Shown here piece by piece: positions 24,692 to 32,973 of a DNA stretch of 37,085 nt. The DNA comes from Bacteriovoracaceae bacterium UBA7317 (GTDB lineage Bacteria; Bdellovibrionota; Bacteriovoracia; Bacteriovoracales; Bacteriovoracaceae). The DNA is taken from the NCBI GenBank assembly GCA_002474345.1, contig DKQD01000165.1, forward strand, positions 10,732 to 47,816. Direction: 5' to 3'. Position 1 is the first letter of the stretch. Each line of letters begins with the position of its first letter. The notes under the pieces were generated by a model. That model searched no databases. It had not been told where the DNA came from and was given only the letters and a program-made list of their open reading frames with translations. Both the position numbers and the translations under genes were made by a program.

Positions 24692-25063
24692 ATGCAAATT
24701 TTATTTGTTGATGATTCTGAGCCCATCATTATAGAAATGAAAAGAATTCTAGAAGAAACAAATCATGAAATGGTTGTAGCAAGGGATGGAGGACAAGGTC
24801 TTGCCGAGTTGGCAATCAAAAATTTTGACATTGTCATTGCGGACCTTAATCTTCCTCGCATGGACGGACTCACTATGATTGAGTTTTACCTTAAGTTAAA
24901 AGAAGAAAAGATTCCTAAAATAATGTTAACTACCGAAATCACTGCTGACTTGAGAGAAAGGGGAGAAAGAATAGGAGTCGACGCGTGGATGCAAAAGCCA
25001 CTCAAAAAAGAGGTCATTTTAAAGCTTCTTAGCGATATAGAAAATAGAAAAAAAGTAACCTAA
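24692..25063 (+). CDS. CheY-like stand-alone receiver
   Basis: The 123 residues form one receiver domain with D7/D8, phosphoacceptor D51 (VIADLNLPRMDGL), T80/T81 and K102 (QKPLK). The residues flanking the site are more like a generic receiver (e.g. PilG/Spo0F type) than the motor CheY encoded at 21459. AAAGGA precedes the ATG by about 10 bases. It converges on menB. No kinase is adjacent. Confidence 0.87.
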   Translation: MQILFVDDSEPIIIEMKRILEETNHEMVVARDGGQGLAELAIKNFDIVIADLNLPRMDGLTMIEFYLKLKEEKIPKIMLTTEITADLRERGERIGVDAWMQKPLKKEVILKLLSDIENRKKVT

Positions 25064-25084
25064 GGCCTATTAAGAGGCCCTAGG
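25052..25084 (-). terminator. Hairpin between receiver gene and menB
   Basis: CCTAAGGCCT (25059-25068) pairs with AGGCCCTAGG (25075-25084) with one mismatch and a 6-base loop. On the minus strand it is followed by TTACTTTTTTT, fitting a terminator for menB. It overlaps the last codons of the receiver gene. Confidence 0.5.
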
Positions 25085-25092
25085 AGTTAATC

Positions 25093-25995
25093 CTAATAAT
25101 GCCAAGGATAAGAAGAAAAGTCTCTTTCCCTCTTCTCAACAAATGAGTTACGCCCCTCTTCGGCTTCAGGGGTTCCGTAAGCTAATCTTGTGGCTTCACC
25201 AGCAAACAGCTGCTGACCTACCAATCCATCATCAGTTAAGTTAAAACCATACTTCAGCATCCTCATCGCCGTAGGGCTCTTTGAATTTATTTCCTTTGCC
25301 CACTCTAAGGCTTCCTCTTCTAGCTCTTCATGAGGGACAACCTTATTGACCATTCCCATTTCGAAAGCTTCTTTTGCTGAATAATTTCTTCCAAGAAAAA
25401 AAATTTCACGGGCCCTTTTTTGCCCGACCATTTTCGCCAAATAAGCTGATCCATATCCACTATCAAAGCTTGCAACATCTGGATCTGTCTGTTTAAAAAT
25501 AGCATGCTCACGACTGGCCAGGGTCAAATCACAAACTACATGAAGGCTATGCCCACCTCCAACGGCCCACCCAGGAACAACACATATAACAACTTTAGGC
25601 ATAAACCTTATAAGTCTCTGAACTTCCAAAATATGAAGGCGACCTAGCCTTGCTTTATCAACATTTCTACCATCTGCGTTACTTCCTTGGTACTTATAGC
25701 CATCCTTACCTCGTATTCGTTGGTCACCGCCCGAGCAAAACGACCAACCAGAATCTTTTGGAGAAGGACCATTTCCTGTCAATAAAACACATCCAACATC
25801 ACTTTGACACCTAGCGTGCTCTAAAGCAGTATAAAGCTCGTCAACGGTCTGTGGTCTAAAAGCATTTCTTACCTCCGGCCTATCTATAGCCACACGCACC
25901 GTCCCCTGATCAACTGCCTTATGATAAGTGATATCTTGAAAACTGAAACCCTCTACAAGCTTCCATTTTTCAGGTTTGAAAATTGCTGAAACCAC
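25093..25995 (-). CDS. menB: 1,4-dihydroxy-2-naphthoyl-CoA synthase
   Basis: MenB closes the second ring of menaquinone by cyclising O-succinylbenzoyl-CoA. The crotonase-fold protein (300 residues) has the diagnostic SFCSGGDQRIRG, GWAVGGGHSLHVVCDLTLAS, the active-site FDSGYGSAYLA and the C-terminal SSYPWHY. The start is GTG with AGGAG 6 bases upstream. Other men genes are not in the window. It indicates a menaquinone-using respiratory chain. Confidence 0.97.
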   Translation of the reverse strand: MVSAIFKPEKWKLVEGFSFQDITYHKAVDQGTVRVAIDRPEVRNAFRPQTVDELYTALEHARCQSDVGCVLLTGNGPSPKDSGWSFCSGGDQRIRGKDGYKYQGSNADGRNVDKARLGRLHILEVQRLIRFMPKVVICVVPGWAVGGGHSLHVVCDLTLASREHAIFKQTDPDVASFDSGYGSAYLAKMVGQKRAREIFFLGRNYSAKEAFEMGMVNKVVPHEELEEEALEWAKEINSKSPTAMRMLKYGFNLTDDGLVGQQLFAGEATRLAYGTPEAEEGRNSFVEKRERDFSSYPWHY

Positions 25996-26079
25996 ATCTT
26001 TCTCCTTTGTCCAAACAATTCATTTTTCTTATGATGGCTTTCCAGTCGTGTCAATAATACTTTTTAAGACATTATTTCT

Positions 26080-26418
26080 TCAAACATACATTTCTACATC
26101 TGAGCTCCACTTAAAATGGTCAACATTTTGTGTCGTCACTTCATAGTCCTCTAAAGACCGTTCTTCTTTGCTTTGAATAATCTTGTCTACTGTCGCATGC
26201 CAAGAGTTAATTACCTTTTTCTGCTCTAGAAAATTAATATAATCCTCTACCAGGTTCTCTTCTCCCTTTAACATGCAAAGAACCTTTCCTTTATTTTCTG
26301 GATCATTAGTGGCCCCACCAGACAAACGCCTTTTAATGGCCCCCCTGATAAAAGTCTGGCGGAACATAACGTTTTGAACTTTTCCATGAACCTCAAAAAA
26401 TTTGGAAACCAAACCCAT
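26080..26418 (-). CDS. Acylphosphatase-like protein
   Basis: The 112-residue product (from the ATG at 26418, supported by GAGG upstream) has the acylphosphatase pattern EVHGKVQNVMFRQTFIRGAIKRRL. R in MFRQ and N in GGATNDPENKGKV sit where the catalytic Arg and Asn of acylphosphatases do. The C-terminus (about residues 65-112: KKVINSWHATVDK, EERSLEDYEVTT) replaces the family's short end. Enzyme activity on acyl phosphates is plausible but unproven. An in-frame ATG at 26466 would add 16 residues and lies within a palindrome. Confidence 0.72.
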   Translation of the reverse strand: MGLVSKFFEVHGKVQNVMFRQTFIRGAIKRRLSGGATNDPENKGKVLCMLKGEENLVEDYINFLEQKKVINSWHATVDKIIQSKEERSLEDYEVTTQNVDHFKWSSDVEMYV

Positions 26419-26456
26419 AGAACTTCCTCTCTTTTTTTTGAAAAACTTTGATAAAG

Positions 26457-26474
26457 TCATTATCATGATAATGA
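26457..26474. promoter_or_regulatory. Perfect 18-bp palindrome, possible Fur-like operator
   Basis: TCATTATCATGATAATGA is its own reverse complement. It has the NAT-NAT periodicity of Fur boxes and contains GATAATGAT; a 19-base alignment to the classic Fur consensus gives 13 matches by eye. It lies between the divergent acylphosphatase-like and phosphopantetheinyl transferase genes. Confidence 0.5.
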
Positions 26475-26525
26475 TCTTTTTTGTTATGACCTTTTATCAT
26501 TTCAAAGAGCAAGGGACAAACCTGT

Positions 26526-27260
26526 ATGATTTTAACGCCTATCCAAAGCCCCCTCCCCTTAAAAAAAGCTTCTCACTATTTTTGTGTCAACCTTAATTGG
26601 CAAGACTTGGATGAAAGCTTTTTTACATCAAAGGGTATTTTTCTTCCGCAAAATATGAAAGAGGATGTCCCTAAGAAGAAGGCGCACTTTTTAGGAGGGC
26701 GCTACTGTGCTCATCAAGCTTTATCTTTGATGAAAAACAATAGTTCAGAGATTTGTAGTGCTAATGAAAAAGAACAAGCTGAACTTATTCCTATTAAAAA
26801 AAATGAGCAAGGAGCACCTATTTGGCCAGAGGGAGTTATAGGCTCAATTACACATACGGAAAACTTTATCGGCGCTGTTGTTGAAAGTTCTGACAACCTT
26901 AGAGGCATTGGAATAGATACAGAAAAAATTCTTGGCCCCCAAAGTGTAGTCATGGTTGAATCTCTTGTTGCAACCGATGAAGAAAAAAGGAAAAGTCTTT
27001 CATTTGACCCTTTTGAGTATTTCACTCTTATTTACTCAGCTAAAGAAAGTATTTTTAAATGCCTTAACCCTATTATCCAAAAGTATATAGAATTTCATGA
27101 CGTTACCATTGAGACAGTATCATTCGACTCCAAAGTATTTACCTTTAGACTCTTAAAGGACCTAAATGAAGAGTTTAAAGAGGGAATGTCTTTTGAAGGA
27201 TCTTTCCATATAAACCAAGACCAAGAGAAGCTTCATACGGCTTTTGAACTTTATCATTAA
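26526..27260 (+). CDS. 4'-phosphopantetheinyl transferase (Sfp/EntD superfamily)
   Basis: It would transfer phosphopantetheine from coenzyme A to a carrier protein. Key motifs are IGSITHTENF, GIGIDTEKI (metal Asp and Glu) and YSAKESIFK (K-E-x-x-F-K), with FLGGRYCAHQAL upstream, the arrangement of EntD/Sfp-type enzymes rather than short AcpS. Length (244 residues) fits. No polyketide, nonribosomal peptide or siderophore gene is nearby, so its carrier protein is unknown. A purine patch (AAGGG) lies 10-14 bases before the ATG. A palindrome is upstream. Confidence 0.88.
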   Translation: MILTPIQSPLPLKKASHYFCVNLNWQDLDESFFTSKGIFLPQNMKEDVPKKKAHFLGGRYCAHQALSLMKNNSSEICSANEKEQAELIPIKKNEQGAPIWPEGVIGSITHTENFIGAVVESSDNLRGIGIDTEKILGPQSVVMVESLVATDEEKRKSLSFDPFEYFTLIYSAKESIFKCLNPIIQKYIEFHDVTIETVSFDSKVFTFRLLKDLNEEFKEGMSFEGSFHINQDQEKLHTAFELYH

Positions 27261-27300
27261 GGCCTTAATAAGATTGAAGCTTCTCCAATATAGATCTCTT

Positions 27301-30300
27301 TTAGCTCTTTGAGAGGTTGTGATGCTCCTTTATTTTTTCACAAATGGCGTCCGTTTCCATTGAAGTTAATTCAGAAGGCTCAATCACATTTGGAAAAACT
27401 TTTGGAAGCTCTTTAATATGTTCAAATAAAAGAAGGTTTTTATTAGCACCAACCTCATCGATTTTCCTGACAGGAGTAAAATGTGGCACTGTTTGAAGGA
27501 CCTCAGGGGCTTCATGAAGGATTTTATAAATACTTTTCACAATATCAAAAAACCTGTCCAGCTCTTTCTTCGTAAAGCTTTCCGTCGGCTCAACCATTAG
27601 CCCATAAACCTCAGGAAAAGCAACTGTTGGAGCATGCATTCCGTAGTCCAAGAAAAGTTTTCCAACTTTAGCAATAGTCTGTGCCTTAGGCGTTCCCTTT
27701 TGTTCTATTCTTTGAAAATCATCCTCACTCAAAGTAATGATAAATTCATGCATCCTAGGTACGCTTTCGCAGCCGCTAGGCAATGTGGGATAAACCTCTT
27801 TTAGCTTTTTGTATAAGTATTTTGCAGCAAGCACAGAAACCGCTGCCATCTTTCTTATACCTTCAGTTCCCAGAAGCTTCATATAAGTAAAGGCCCTTAC
27901 CTTATGGGCAAAGTTTCCATAATGCCGGTGAAAGCTTCCAATAGAGTTCTTTGGTTTCTTTGTTGTAAAAAGGCCATCGACCTTATCAATTTGAACACCT
28001 GGAAGAAAATCAAGAAGTTTTTCGCTAACTGCAACGATTGCATCTCCTGGGCCGCCGCCACCATGGGGAATCGTCCAAGTTTTATGAAGGTTATTATGGA
28101 CTGCATCTACTCCGAGAGCGTTAAGGTCAACCCAGCCAGCGATGGCATTCATATTGGCGCCATCCATATAGACAAGGCCACCAACCTCATGAATCTTATC
28201 TGCCATTTCTTTAAAATTTGTTTCAAAAATTCCCGCTGTATTGGGGTTTGTCACCATGATCCCAGCAATTCTTTTCCCATATTTCTCAATCATGGAATAA
28301 AATTGTTCCAGGTCTATTTCACCTTTATCATCTGAGTCAATCGTTACGATCCCACATTGAACTCCGTCTTTAATTTTTGTTTCAAAACCTGCCATAGAAG
28401 CAGTTGCTGGATTTGTCCCATGAGCACTTCTAGGAATAAGGATGACGTCTCTTGTCTCACCTTCTCCATTTGAGCGGTGGTAAGCTTGAAACATCTTAAT
28501 TCCAACTAACTCTCCTTGGGCTCCAGCAACAGGTTGAGTTGTTACCCCGGGAAGACCTGTTACTTTTTTAAACATCTCTTGAATCTCATAGAGGACCTCA
28601 AGACTTCCTTGAGACTCACTAAGAGGAACTTGGGGGTGCAAATCTGTAAAGCCAGGTAAAGAAGCTGCATAATCATTGATATAAGGATTGTATTTCATAG
28701 TGCATGACCCTAAAGGGTAAATGCTGTCATCGGGACTTACATTTTGATTTCCAAGGTCAGTGTAAAATTTTTTCAAATCCTCTAGAGAAAATTGAGGAAG
28801 CCCTACTTCTCCACTCCTCAGAAGATCAGAAGGTATTTCAGGAATTTTAAAAGAAGCATCACCCTTTTTTTCGCTTGGAAATTCTTCAACAAAAAAAGCT
28901 TCAAGAGATTCTAGGTGAGAGTCTTCATGAATATCTGAAAAGGATAATAAAATTAATTGACGTTGATTATTGATCTGCGGAGTGAGATTCACTCCTAAAT
29001 CTATTCCCTTATTTTTAGCGCTTTCAAGAAGTTTAGCGGCTTCAACATTAACCTCAAGAGCAACTTCATTGAAAAAAGGTGTCTCAGGATAAGCTAGAGA
29101 AACGCCTTCTCTCTTTAAAAGGCGGGGTATTATTTGAAGTGCATTTTGCCTTCCTTTTTGACAAGACTCTTTCATTCCCTCTTCGCCTCTAGCAAGCATT
29201 CCGGCCCCTGCTAAAGTGGCGAGAAACGACTGATTTGAACAAATATTAGAGGTCGCTTTCTCACGCCTTATATGTTGCTCCCGAGTCGAAAGGACCATAG
29301 CTAAACACTCTTTGCCTTCAACATCTTTGGTCTTTCCTACATAGCGACCAGGAGTCGACCGAATACCATTTTTATTTTTTGAATTGTACCTTACTCCAAA
29401 AATACCTAAACCTGGCCCTCCATAGTTTGGACCAATGGCCAAATGCTGACCTTCTCCGACAATAATATCGACTCCCTGGCCTTCAGAGCCAAATCTCGAT
29501 GGGGGCTTTAAACCACCCGTGGCCAATAACATTGGGTCAAAAATAGCTACAGAGGGTACTTTTAAAGAGGCTGCAAGATCTGTAAGGACATCAACACTCT
29601 CTAAAAGCCCTAGAGAGTTTACTTGAGGAAAAATAATTCCTGCCAACAATTTATCGTTAGATAGACGTTCTGCTTTTCCCTTAAGATCTTCAATGGATGT
29701 TAGACCTGTTTTGTTATCAACTGGAACCCATTCCACCAGAACGCCCGTCTCCTTAATAAGAGTTTCCACAACTTCCTTATCTCCGGGAAAGATGCTTTCA
29801 GAAACAAGAACAGTCGTTCCTTTTCGGTGGAGCCTTAAACAGACGTTCAAAGACTCCGCCAAACAAGTGGACCTCTCATAAAGGGAGGCATTAATGGCTT
29901 CAAACCCGGTCAATTGACTTAAACAGGAGGAGTAAACCCAGAGCGTTTGCAATGTTCCCTGACTCCTTTCTGGCTGATAAGGCGTATATGCTGTTGTCAG
30001 ACCTCTGATAGAGCTCACGTAGGGAATAAGTTCATGAACTCTGTATTGGGCCAGCCCTTGACCTAAAAATGAAGTGTTGATCTTGTTATTATTTGCAAGT
30101 AACTCCACTTGCTTCAACGCCTCTTCGTAGCTCAGACTACGACACACAGAATAAGTCGATTTGTCGAATTTAACTTCATCAGGAATATGGGAGAAAAGGT
30201 CTTCCAATTTTGAAAGCCCAAGCTCACTTAACATCGCCCCTATTTCCTCATCATCCGCTGAGATAAAGTATGGTTTTAACTCCCTTTCTAGTTTTTCAGG

Positions 30301-30333
30301 ATCATAAGGTAGCTTTTCAAACCGAGAGGTCAT
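27301..30333 (-). CDS. gcvP: Glycine dehydrogenase (decarboxylating), fused GcvPA-GcvPB form
   Basis: The P protein of the glycine cleavage system decarboxylates glycine using pyridoxal phosphate. The N-terminal half resembles GcvPA (YTPYQPERSQGTLQ, REQHIRREKATSNIC). The C-terminal half resembles GcvPB (YPLGSCTMKYNP, RSAHGTNPATASMAG, and the PLP-binding HNNLHKTWTIPHGGGGPG with Lys near residue 751). Both subunits lie in one chain of 1010 residues. The ATG at 30333 has AAAGGA 7 bases upstream; an in-frame TTG at 30351 is less likely. gcvT and gcvH are not in the window. Confidence 0.95.
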   Translation of the reverse strand: MTSRFEKLPYDPEKLERELKPYFISADDEEIGAMLSELGLSKLEDLFSHIPDEVKFDKSTYSVCRSLSYEEALKQVELLANNNKINTSFLGQGLAQYRVHELIPYVSSIRGLTTAYTPYQPERSQGTLQTLWVYSSCLSQLTGFEAINASLYERSTCLAESLNVCLRLHRKGTTVLVSESIFPGDKEVVETLIKETGVLVEWVPVDNKTGLTSIEDLKGKAERLSNDKLLAGIIFPQVNSLGLLESVDVLTDLAASLKVPSVAIFDPMLLATGGLKPPSRFGSEGQGVDIIVGEGQHLAIGPNYGGPGLGIFGVRYNSKNKNGIRSTPGRYVGKTKDVEGKECLAMVLSTREQHIRREKATSNICSNQSFLATLAGAGMLARGEEGMKESCQKGRQNALQIIPRLLKREGVSLAYPETPFFNEVALEVNVEAAKLLESAKNKGIDLGVNLTPQINNQRQLILLSFSDIHEDSHLESLEAFFVEEFPSEKKGDASFKIPEIPSDLLRSGEVGLPQFSLEDLKKFYTDLGNQNVSPDDSIYPLGSCTMKYNPYINDYAASLPGFTDLHPQVPLSESQGSLEVLYEIQEMFKKVTGLPGVTTQPVAGAQGELVGIKMFQAYHRSNGEGETRDVILIPRSAHGTNPATASMAGFETKIKDGVQCGIVTIDSDDKGEIDLEQFYSMIEKYGKRIAGIMVTNPNTAGIFETNFKEMADKIHEVGGLVYMDGANMNAIAGWVDLNALGVDAVHNNLHKTWTIPHGGGGPGDAIVAVSEKLLDFLPGVQIDKVDGLFTTKKPKNSIGSFHRHYGNFAHKVRAFTYMKLLGTEGIRKMAAVSVLAAKYLYKKLKEVYPTLPSGCESVPRMHEFIITLSEDDFQRIEQKGTPKAQTIAKVGKLFLDYGMHAPTVAFPEVYGLMVEPTESFTKKELDRFFDIVKSIYKILHEAPEVLQTVPHFTPVRKIDEVGANKNLLLFEHIKELPKVFPNVIEPSELTSMETDAICEKIKEHHNLSKS

Positions 30334-30381
30334 AGACTGTTCCTTTTTCAAAGGTTATAAGGAGTTTTGTCCCTAATGGGT

Positions 30382-30407
30382 CATAAGTTACTTATTAAAA
30401 ACTTATG
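30382..30407. promoter_or_regulatory. 8-bp inverted repeat between gcvP and rsmJ
   Basis: CATAAGTT (30382-30389) and AACTTATG (30400-30407) are perfect inverted copies with a 10-base centre, in the divergent gap 49 bases before the gcvP ATG. Operator for gcvP is plausible; no glycine riboswitch is seen. Confidence 0.35.
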
Positions 30408-30466
30408 TTATTCATTTTAAAACAATTAACTACCACGATTAACGGGCTGTATCTACAAGTTTTAAT

Positions 30467-31309
30467 ATGCTTTTAATTTCTAACCAAAATATTGAGCCAA
30501 GTCTAAAAAAATCTTTTACCGAAACTTTTTCCTTAAAAATTTCGGAAGACAAAGTACCAAGAAACTCACCTTACTTCACTTTCAGCGGTGATAAGCTCTC
30601 ACTACACCTTAACAATATAATGGACTCAAGTGAAGAAAAGAAGCCTTCTAAGATGCCATCTCCCTCACCCCTTTCGTTTGACTTTATTGATACATGGAAA
30701 AGAATTAAACCAGGCCCTAAAAACCAGAGAAAAAAAGACCCCCTTTTGAAGGCCCTAACCATTAAAAAAAATAACGATGAAGGCCCAATAAGGTTAATCG
30801 ATGCCACTTGCGGCACGGGAAAAGACTCGTTATTTTTTATCAAACAAGGCATTAAAACCCTTGCCTACGAGAGGTCTCCCTACCTGGCCCCTCTTTTATG
30901 GGATGCAAAAAGAAGAGCATCGGCTGATCCAGAGCTAGGTCCGTTGATTCAAGACAACTTCCTTTTTTCTTTTTCTGATGCCGTAAAACACCAAGAATCT
31001 CTCAAATCCGAACCTCTTGCTTCCCTACCTAACTCTAGTAAATTTAAAACTCCTGATATCATTTTCCTAGACCCCATGTTTCCGCCTAAGAGAAAAAAGG
31101 CCTTACCAAAAAAAGAAATGGTTATCTTTTCGGAGCTTGTTGGCCCTGACCACGACCAAGAAACGCTTTTAAGATGGGCCTTAGACTTAAGGCCACAAAG
31201 AGTCATTGTTAAAAGACCTATTTGGGCCGACCCACCCGAAAACCTTGTCCCTGACACAAGTTATCAGGGAAAAACTGTAAAGTTTGATACTTACTTTCCC
31301 AATTTATAA
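30467..31309 (+). CDS. rsmJ: RsmJ-like 16S rRNA (guanine-N2) methyltransferase
   Basis: The C-terminal two thirds match RsmJ, which methylates G1516 of 16S rRNA. Visible are the SAM site LIDATCGTGKDSL, the ER motif YERSPYLAPLL, the catalytic LDPMFPPKRKKALPKKEM, the LVGPDHD segment and RVIVKRP. The first 100 residues are more variable and Ser/Pro/Lys-rich. No clear ribosome-binding site precedes the ATG. It is divergent from gcvP. Confidence 0.88.
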   Translation: MLLISNQNIEPSLKKSFTETFSLKISEDKVPRNSPYFTFSGDKLSLHLNNIMDSSEEKKPSKMPSPSPLSFDFIDTWKRIKPGPKNQRKKDPLLKALTIKKNNDEGPIRLIDATCGTGKDSLFFIKQGIKTLAYERSPYLAPLLWDAKRRASADPELGPLIQDNFLFSFSDAVKHQESLKSEPLASLPNSSKFKTPDIIFLDPMFPPKRKKALPKKEMVIFSELVGPDHDQETLLRWALDLRPQRVIVKRPIWADPPENLVPDTSYQGKTVKFDTYFPNL

Positions 31310-31359
31310 AAGATAAAATATTGAAAGATCATTTACCAAATTCAATGGGCCTTCTTTTT

Positions 31360-31692
31360 TTAGCCATTTTTCCTTTTGGCCATCTTTAAAAACGATTTCA
31401 TTTTCCTTTTTTCCCACCAACTTTCGTAAATAAAATGGGCCAGCTTAGGCACTTTCCAATCAAAGTTTTCAGATTCCGCAAGCTTAGCCTTAAGAGTTAT
31501 GTTTAGGTTATCTAAACTCATATTTATATAGAAATGCTCGTTCGGTAAATTGTTACTTTCAAAATGAATTGTCGCTGCTTGAATGGAAATTACCGAAACA
31601 GTACAATCAACCAACTCATCAGGACTGTCCCAATAAAGAGTACAATGCCTGTCCAGAATAGCATACCCGTCCTTAGGTAAAGTGATTTCCAT
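31360..31692 (-). CDS. Hypothetical protein (110 aa), possibly PilZ-like
   Basis: The product is not recognised. It is soluble, mainly beta-rich (VDCTVSVISIQAATIHFES, FYINMSLDNLNITLKAKL) and ends in a basic helical tail (WWEKRKMKSFLKMAKRKNG). The strand pattern resembles small atypical PilZ or barrel proteins, but no R-x3-R motif is present, so this is speculative. AAGGA lies about 10 bases before the ATG. Confidence 0.55.
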   Translation of the reverse strand: MEITLPKDGYAILDRHCTLYWDSPDELVDCTVSVISIQAATIHFESNNLPNEHFYINMSLDNLNITLKAKLAESENFDWKVPKLAHFIYESWWEKRKMKSFLKMAKRKNG

Positions 31693-31822
31693 ATAATTTA
31701 AATCCTTATGTCTGTTTTGGGCTTACTCCCTTGTCTTCATTTATTAAGAAGTAAGCCACCTATAAAAACAGCCTGCACCTAAGGAATTATTTTATCAGCT
31801 TTCAAAAGGAGAACAAGGGACG

Positions 31823-31853
31823 CAAAAGAAAGTCCGGAAAGCTTCCCAGACTT
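31823..31853 (-). terminator. Putative terminator after the 31898-32248 gene
   Basis: On the minus strand AAGTC and GACTT enclose an inner GGAA/TTCC stem (31830-31853), followed by TCTTTT. The remaining 31693-31829 stretch holds only a GGCTTACT/AGTAAGCC repeat (31720-31727 and 31750-31757) with a 22-base loop and nothing else recognisable. Confidence 0.35.
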
Positions 31854-31897
31854 CCTTCTTATTAGCTCATCGGAATACCTAAAATGGAAAATTTTTC

Positions 31898-32248
31898 CTA
31901 CTCAACTGCACGAGGGAAAATGAAGCATGAAATGCTAACTTCATCGCCGCTAGGAAGAACAATTGAGACATTGTCACCACCATTTGAAACGGCTTTTAGG
32001 CCTGTTTCTCCGTGCTTAATGGCCAAATAATGCATCTGCTGGTACTTGAGTTCGGCCCTAAAATGAAACTCGGTTTTATCAGAAAAAATGACCTTCTTGT
32101 CTAAATAAGAAGAACCACTTCTATTGGTACGCCCTTTTATTGTCTCACTCTCACCTTGATTTTTACTTGTTGTGCAGTAGTACTCATTTGCAAAACCCAC
32201 ATTAAACATCATAAAAAAACTTACGAATAACGATGCCAATTTGAACAT
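31898..32248 (-). CDS. Small exported hypothetical protein (116 aa)
   Basis: A clear signal peptide (KLASLFVSFFMMFNVGFA) is followed by a mature protein of about 95 residues. It has two cysteines (EYYCTT and SISCFI) that could form a disulfide, plus a Ser/Gly/Asn-rich loop (GRTNRSGSSY). Strand-like segments suggest a small beta fold. The family is not recognised. A very strong ribosome-binding site, GAGGAGG, precedes the ATG, suggesting high expression. Confidence 0.7.
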   Translation of the reverse strand: MFKLASLFVSFFMMFNVGFANEYYCTTSKNQGESETIKGRTNRSGSSYLDKKVIFSDKTEFHFRAELKYQQMHYLAIKHGETGLKAVSNGGDNVSIVLPSGDEVSISCFIFPRAVE

Positions 32249-32461
32249 AAAACGATCCTCCTCATCACTTCAACTGCCTCAAATAGAATAAGCGGTTAAT
32301 ATAAAAGCAATTTATGATAGGCGTCTTTTTTTAGTTTGCCAAGGAAAGGAGTTATTAATTTTATCAGAACCGGAATATAAATAACCATCTCTAAAATTTT
32401 TGAAACGAATATTTTGTTTAAGAGGAGAAGAACTCTACGCATTAAAGTTGGTCTGAGTTAC

Positions 32462-32490
32462 TTTAAAAGTTATTCTCGTTACGCTAGAAT
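32462..32490 (+). promoter_or_regulatory. Promoter placing transcription start at the next ATG (leaderless)
   Basis: TTTAAA (32462-32467), 17 bases, then TAGAAT (32485-32490). Transcription would begin at or next to the ATG at 32497, which has no ribosome-binding site. The rest of the 247-base gap before it shows no gene. Confidence 0.45.
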
Positions 32491-32496
32491 AAATCG

Positions 32497-32973
32497 ATGA
32501 AAATTTTAAAGAAAAGCACCTTATTGATTTTTCTAATTACACCCTTTTTCTCTATCTTGTACACAATTACACTTCATGGAGCCTGCACTAAAACCATTAA
32601 AACAACCCTTCGAAAAGGACCTGGTGAACAGTTTGAAAAACTGTGGGATATTACACTTTTTTCCCCAGTTAAAGTAAAAAAATACAAAGACCAATGGGCA
32701 AAGATAGAGGACTCAGAGGGCATTCCTGCCTGGATTCTACAAAGTGATATTACCAAAGAATATTTTTGTGGCAGCATAAAGTATGAAAAGGTGGTAATTA
32801 AGCACCTAACTAAAAATAAAGATGATCTTAAGAGTAAAAAACCTTCAGAGAGAGGATTAGCATTTTATGATCAAAACTTTAAAATTTTAAACTTCAAGAA
32901 GGGACAAGTAGCGGCATTATCTCCACTAGGAAATCAAGTCCTTGTGCCTAGAAAAAGCCTTTGGGTTCAATAA
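32497..32973 (+). CDS. Exported SH3-like domain protein
   Basis: The N-terminus is a signal peptide (KILKKSTLLIFLITPFFSILYTI, ending near HGA). Residues about 30-95 match a bacterial SH3-type (SH3b) domain: TLRKGPGEQFEKLWDI, then VKVKKYKDQWAKIEDSEGIPAWILQSDI with its typical W. Such domains usually bind peptidoglycan or peptides. The C-terminus has no named domain. The gene has no ribosome-binding site and may be leaderless. Its last 48 bases overlap the end of the opposite-strand gene at 32926. Confidence 0.8.
   Translation: MKILKKSTLLIFLITPFFSILYTITLHGACTKTIKTTLRKGPGEQFEKLWDITLFSPVKVKKYKDQWAKIEDSEGIPAWILQSDITKEYFCGSIKYEKVVIKHLTKNKDDLKSKKPSERGLAFYDQNFKILNFKKGQVAALSPLGNQVLVPRKSLWVQ

Noticed and set aside
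27256..27269. 14-bp palindrome ATTAAGGCCTTAAT at the stop of the phosphopantetheinyl transferase gene
   Set aside because: It overlaps the stop codon, has no T-tract, and AAGGCC-type words are frequent in this genome, so it is likely chance.
27904..28335. 143-codon open frame opposite gcvP
   Set aside because: It lies fully antisense to the conserved PLP-binding half of GcvP and has no recognisable domain.
30334..30466. Glycine riboswitch before gcvP
   Set aside because: The gap is short, AT-rich and has no paired purine-rich cores of the glycine aptamer.
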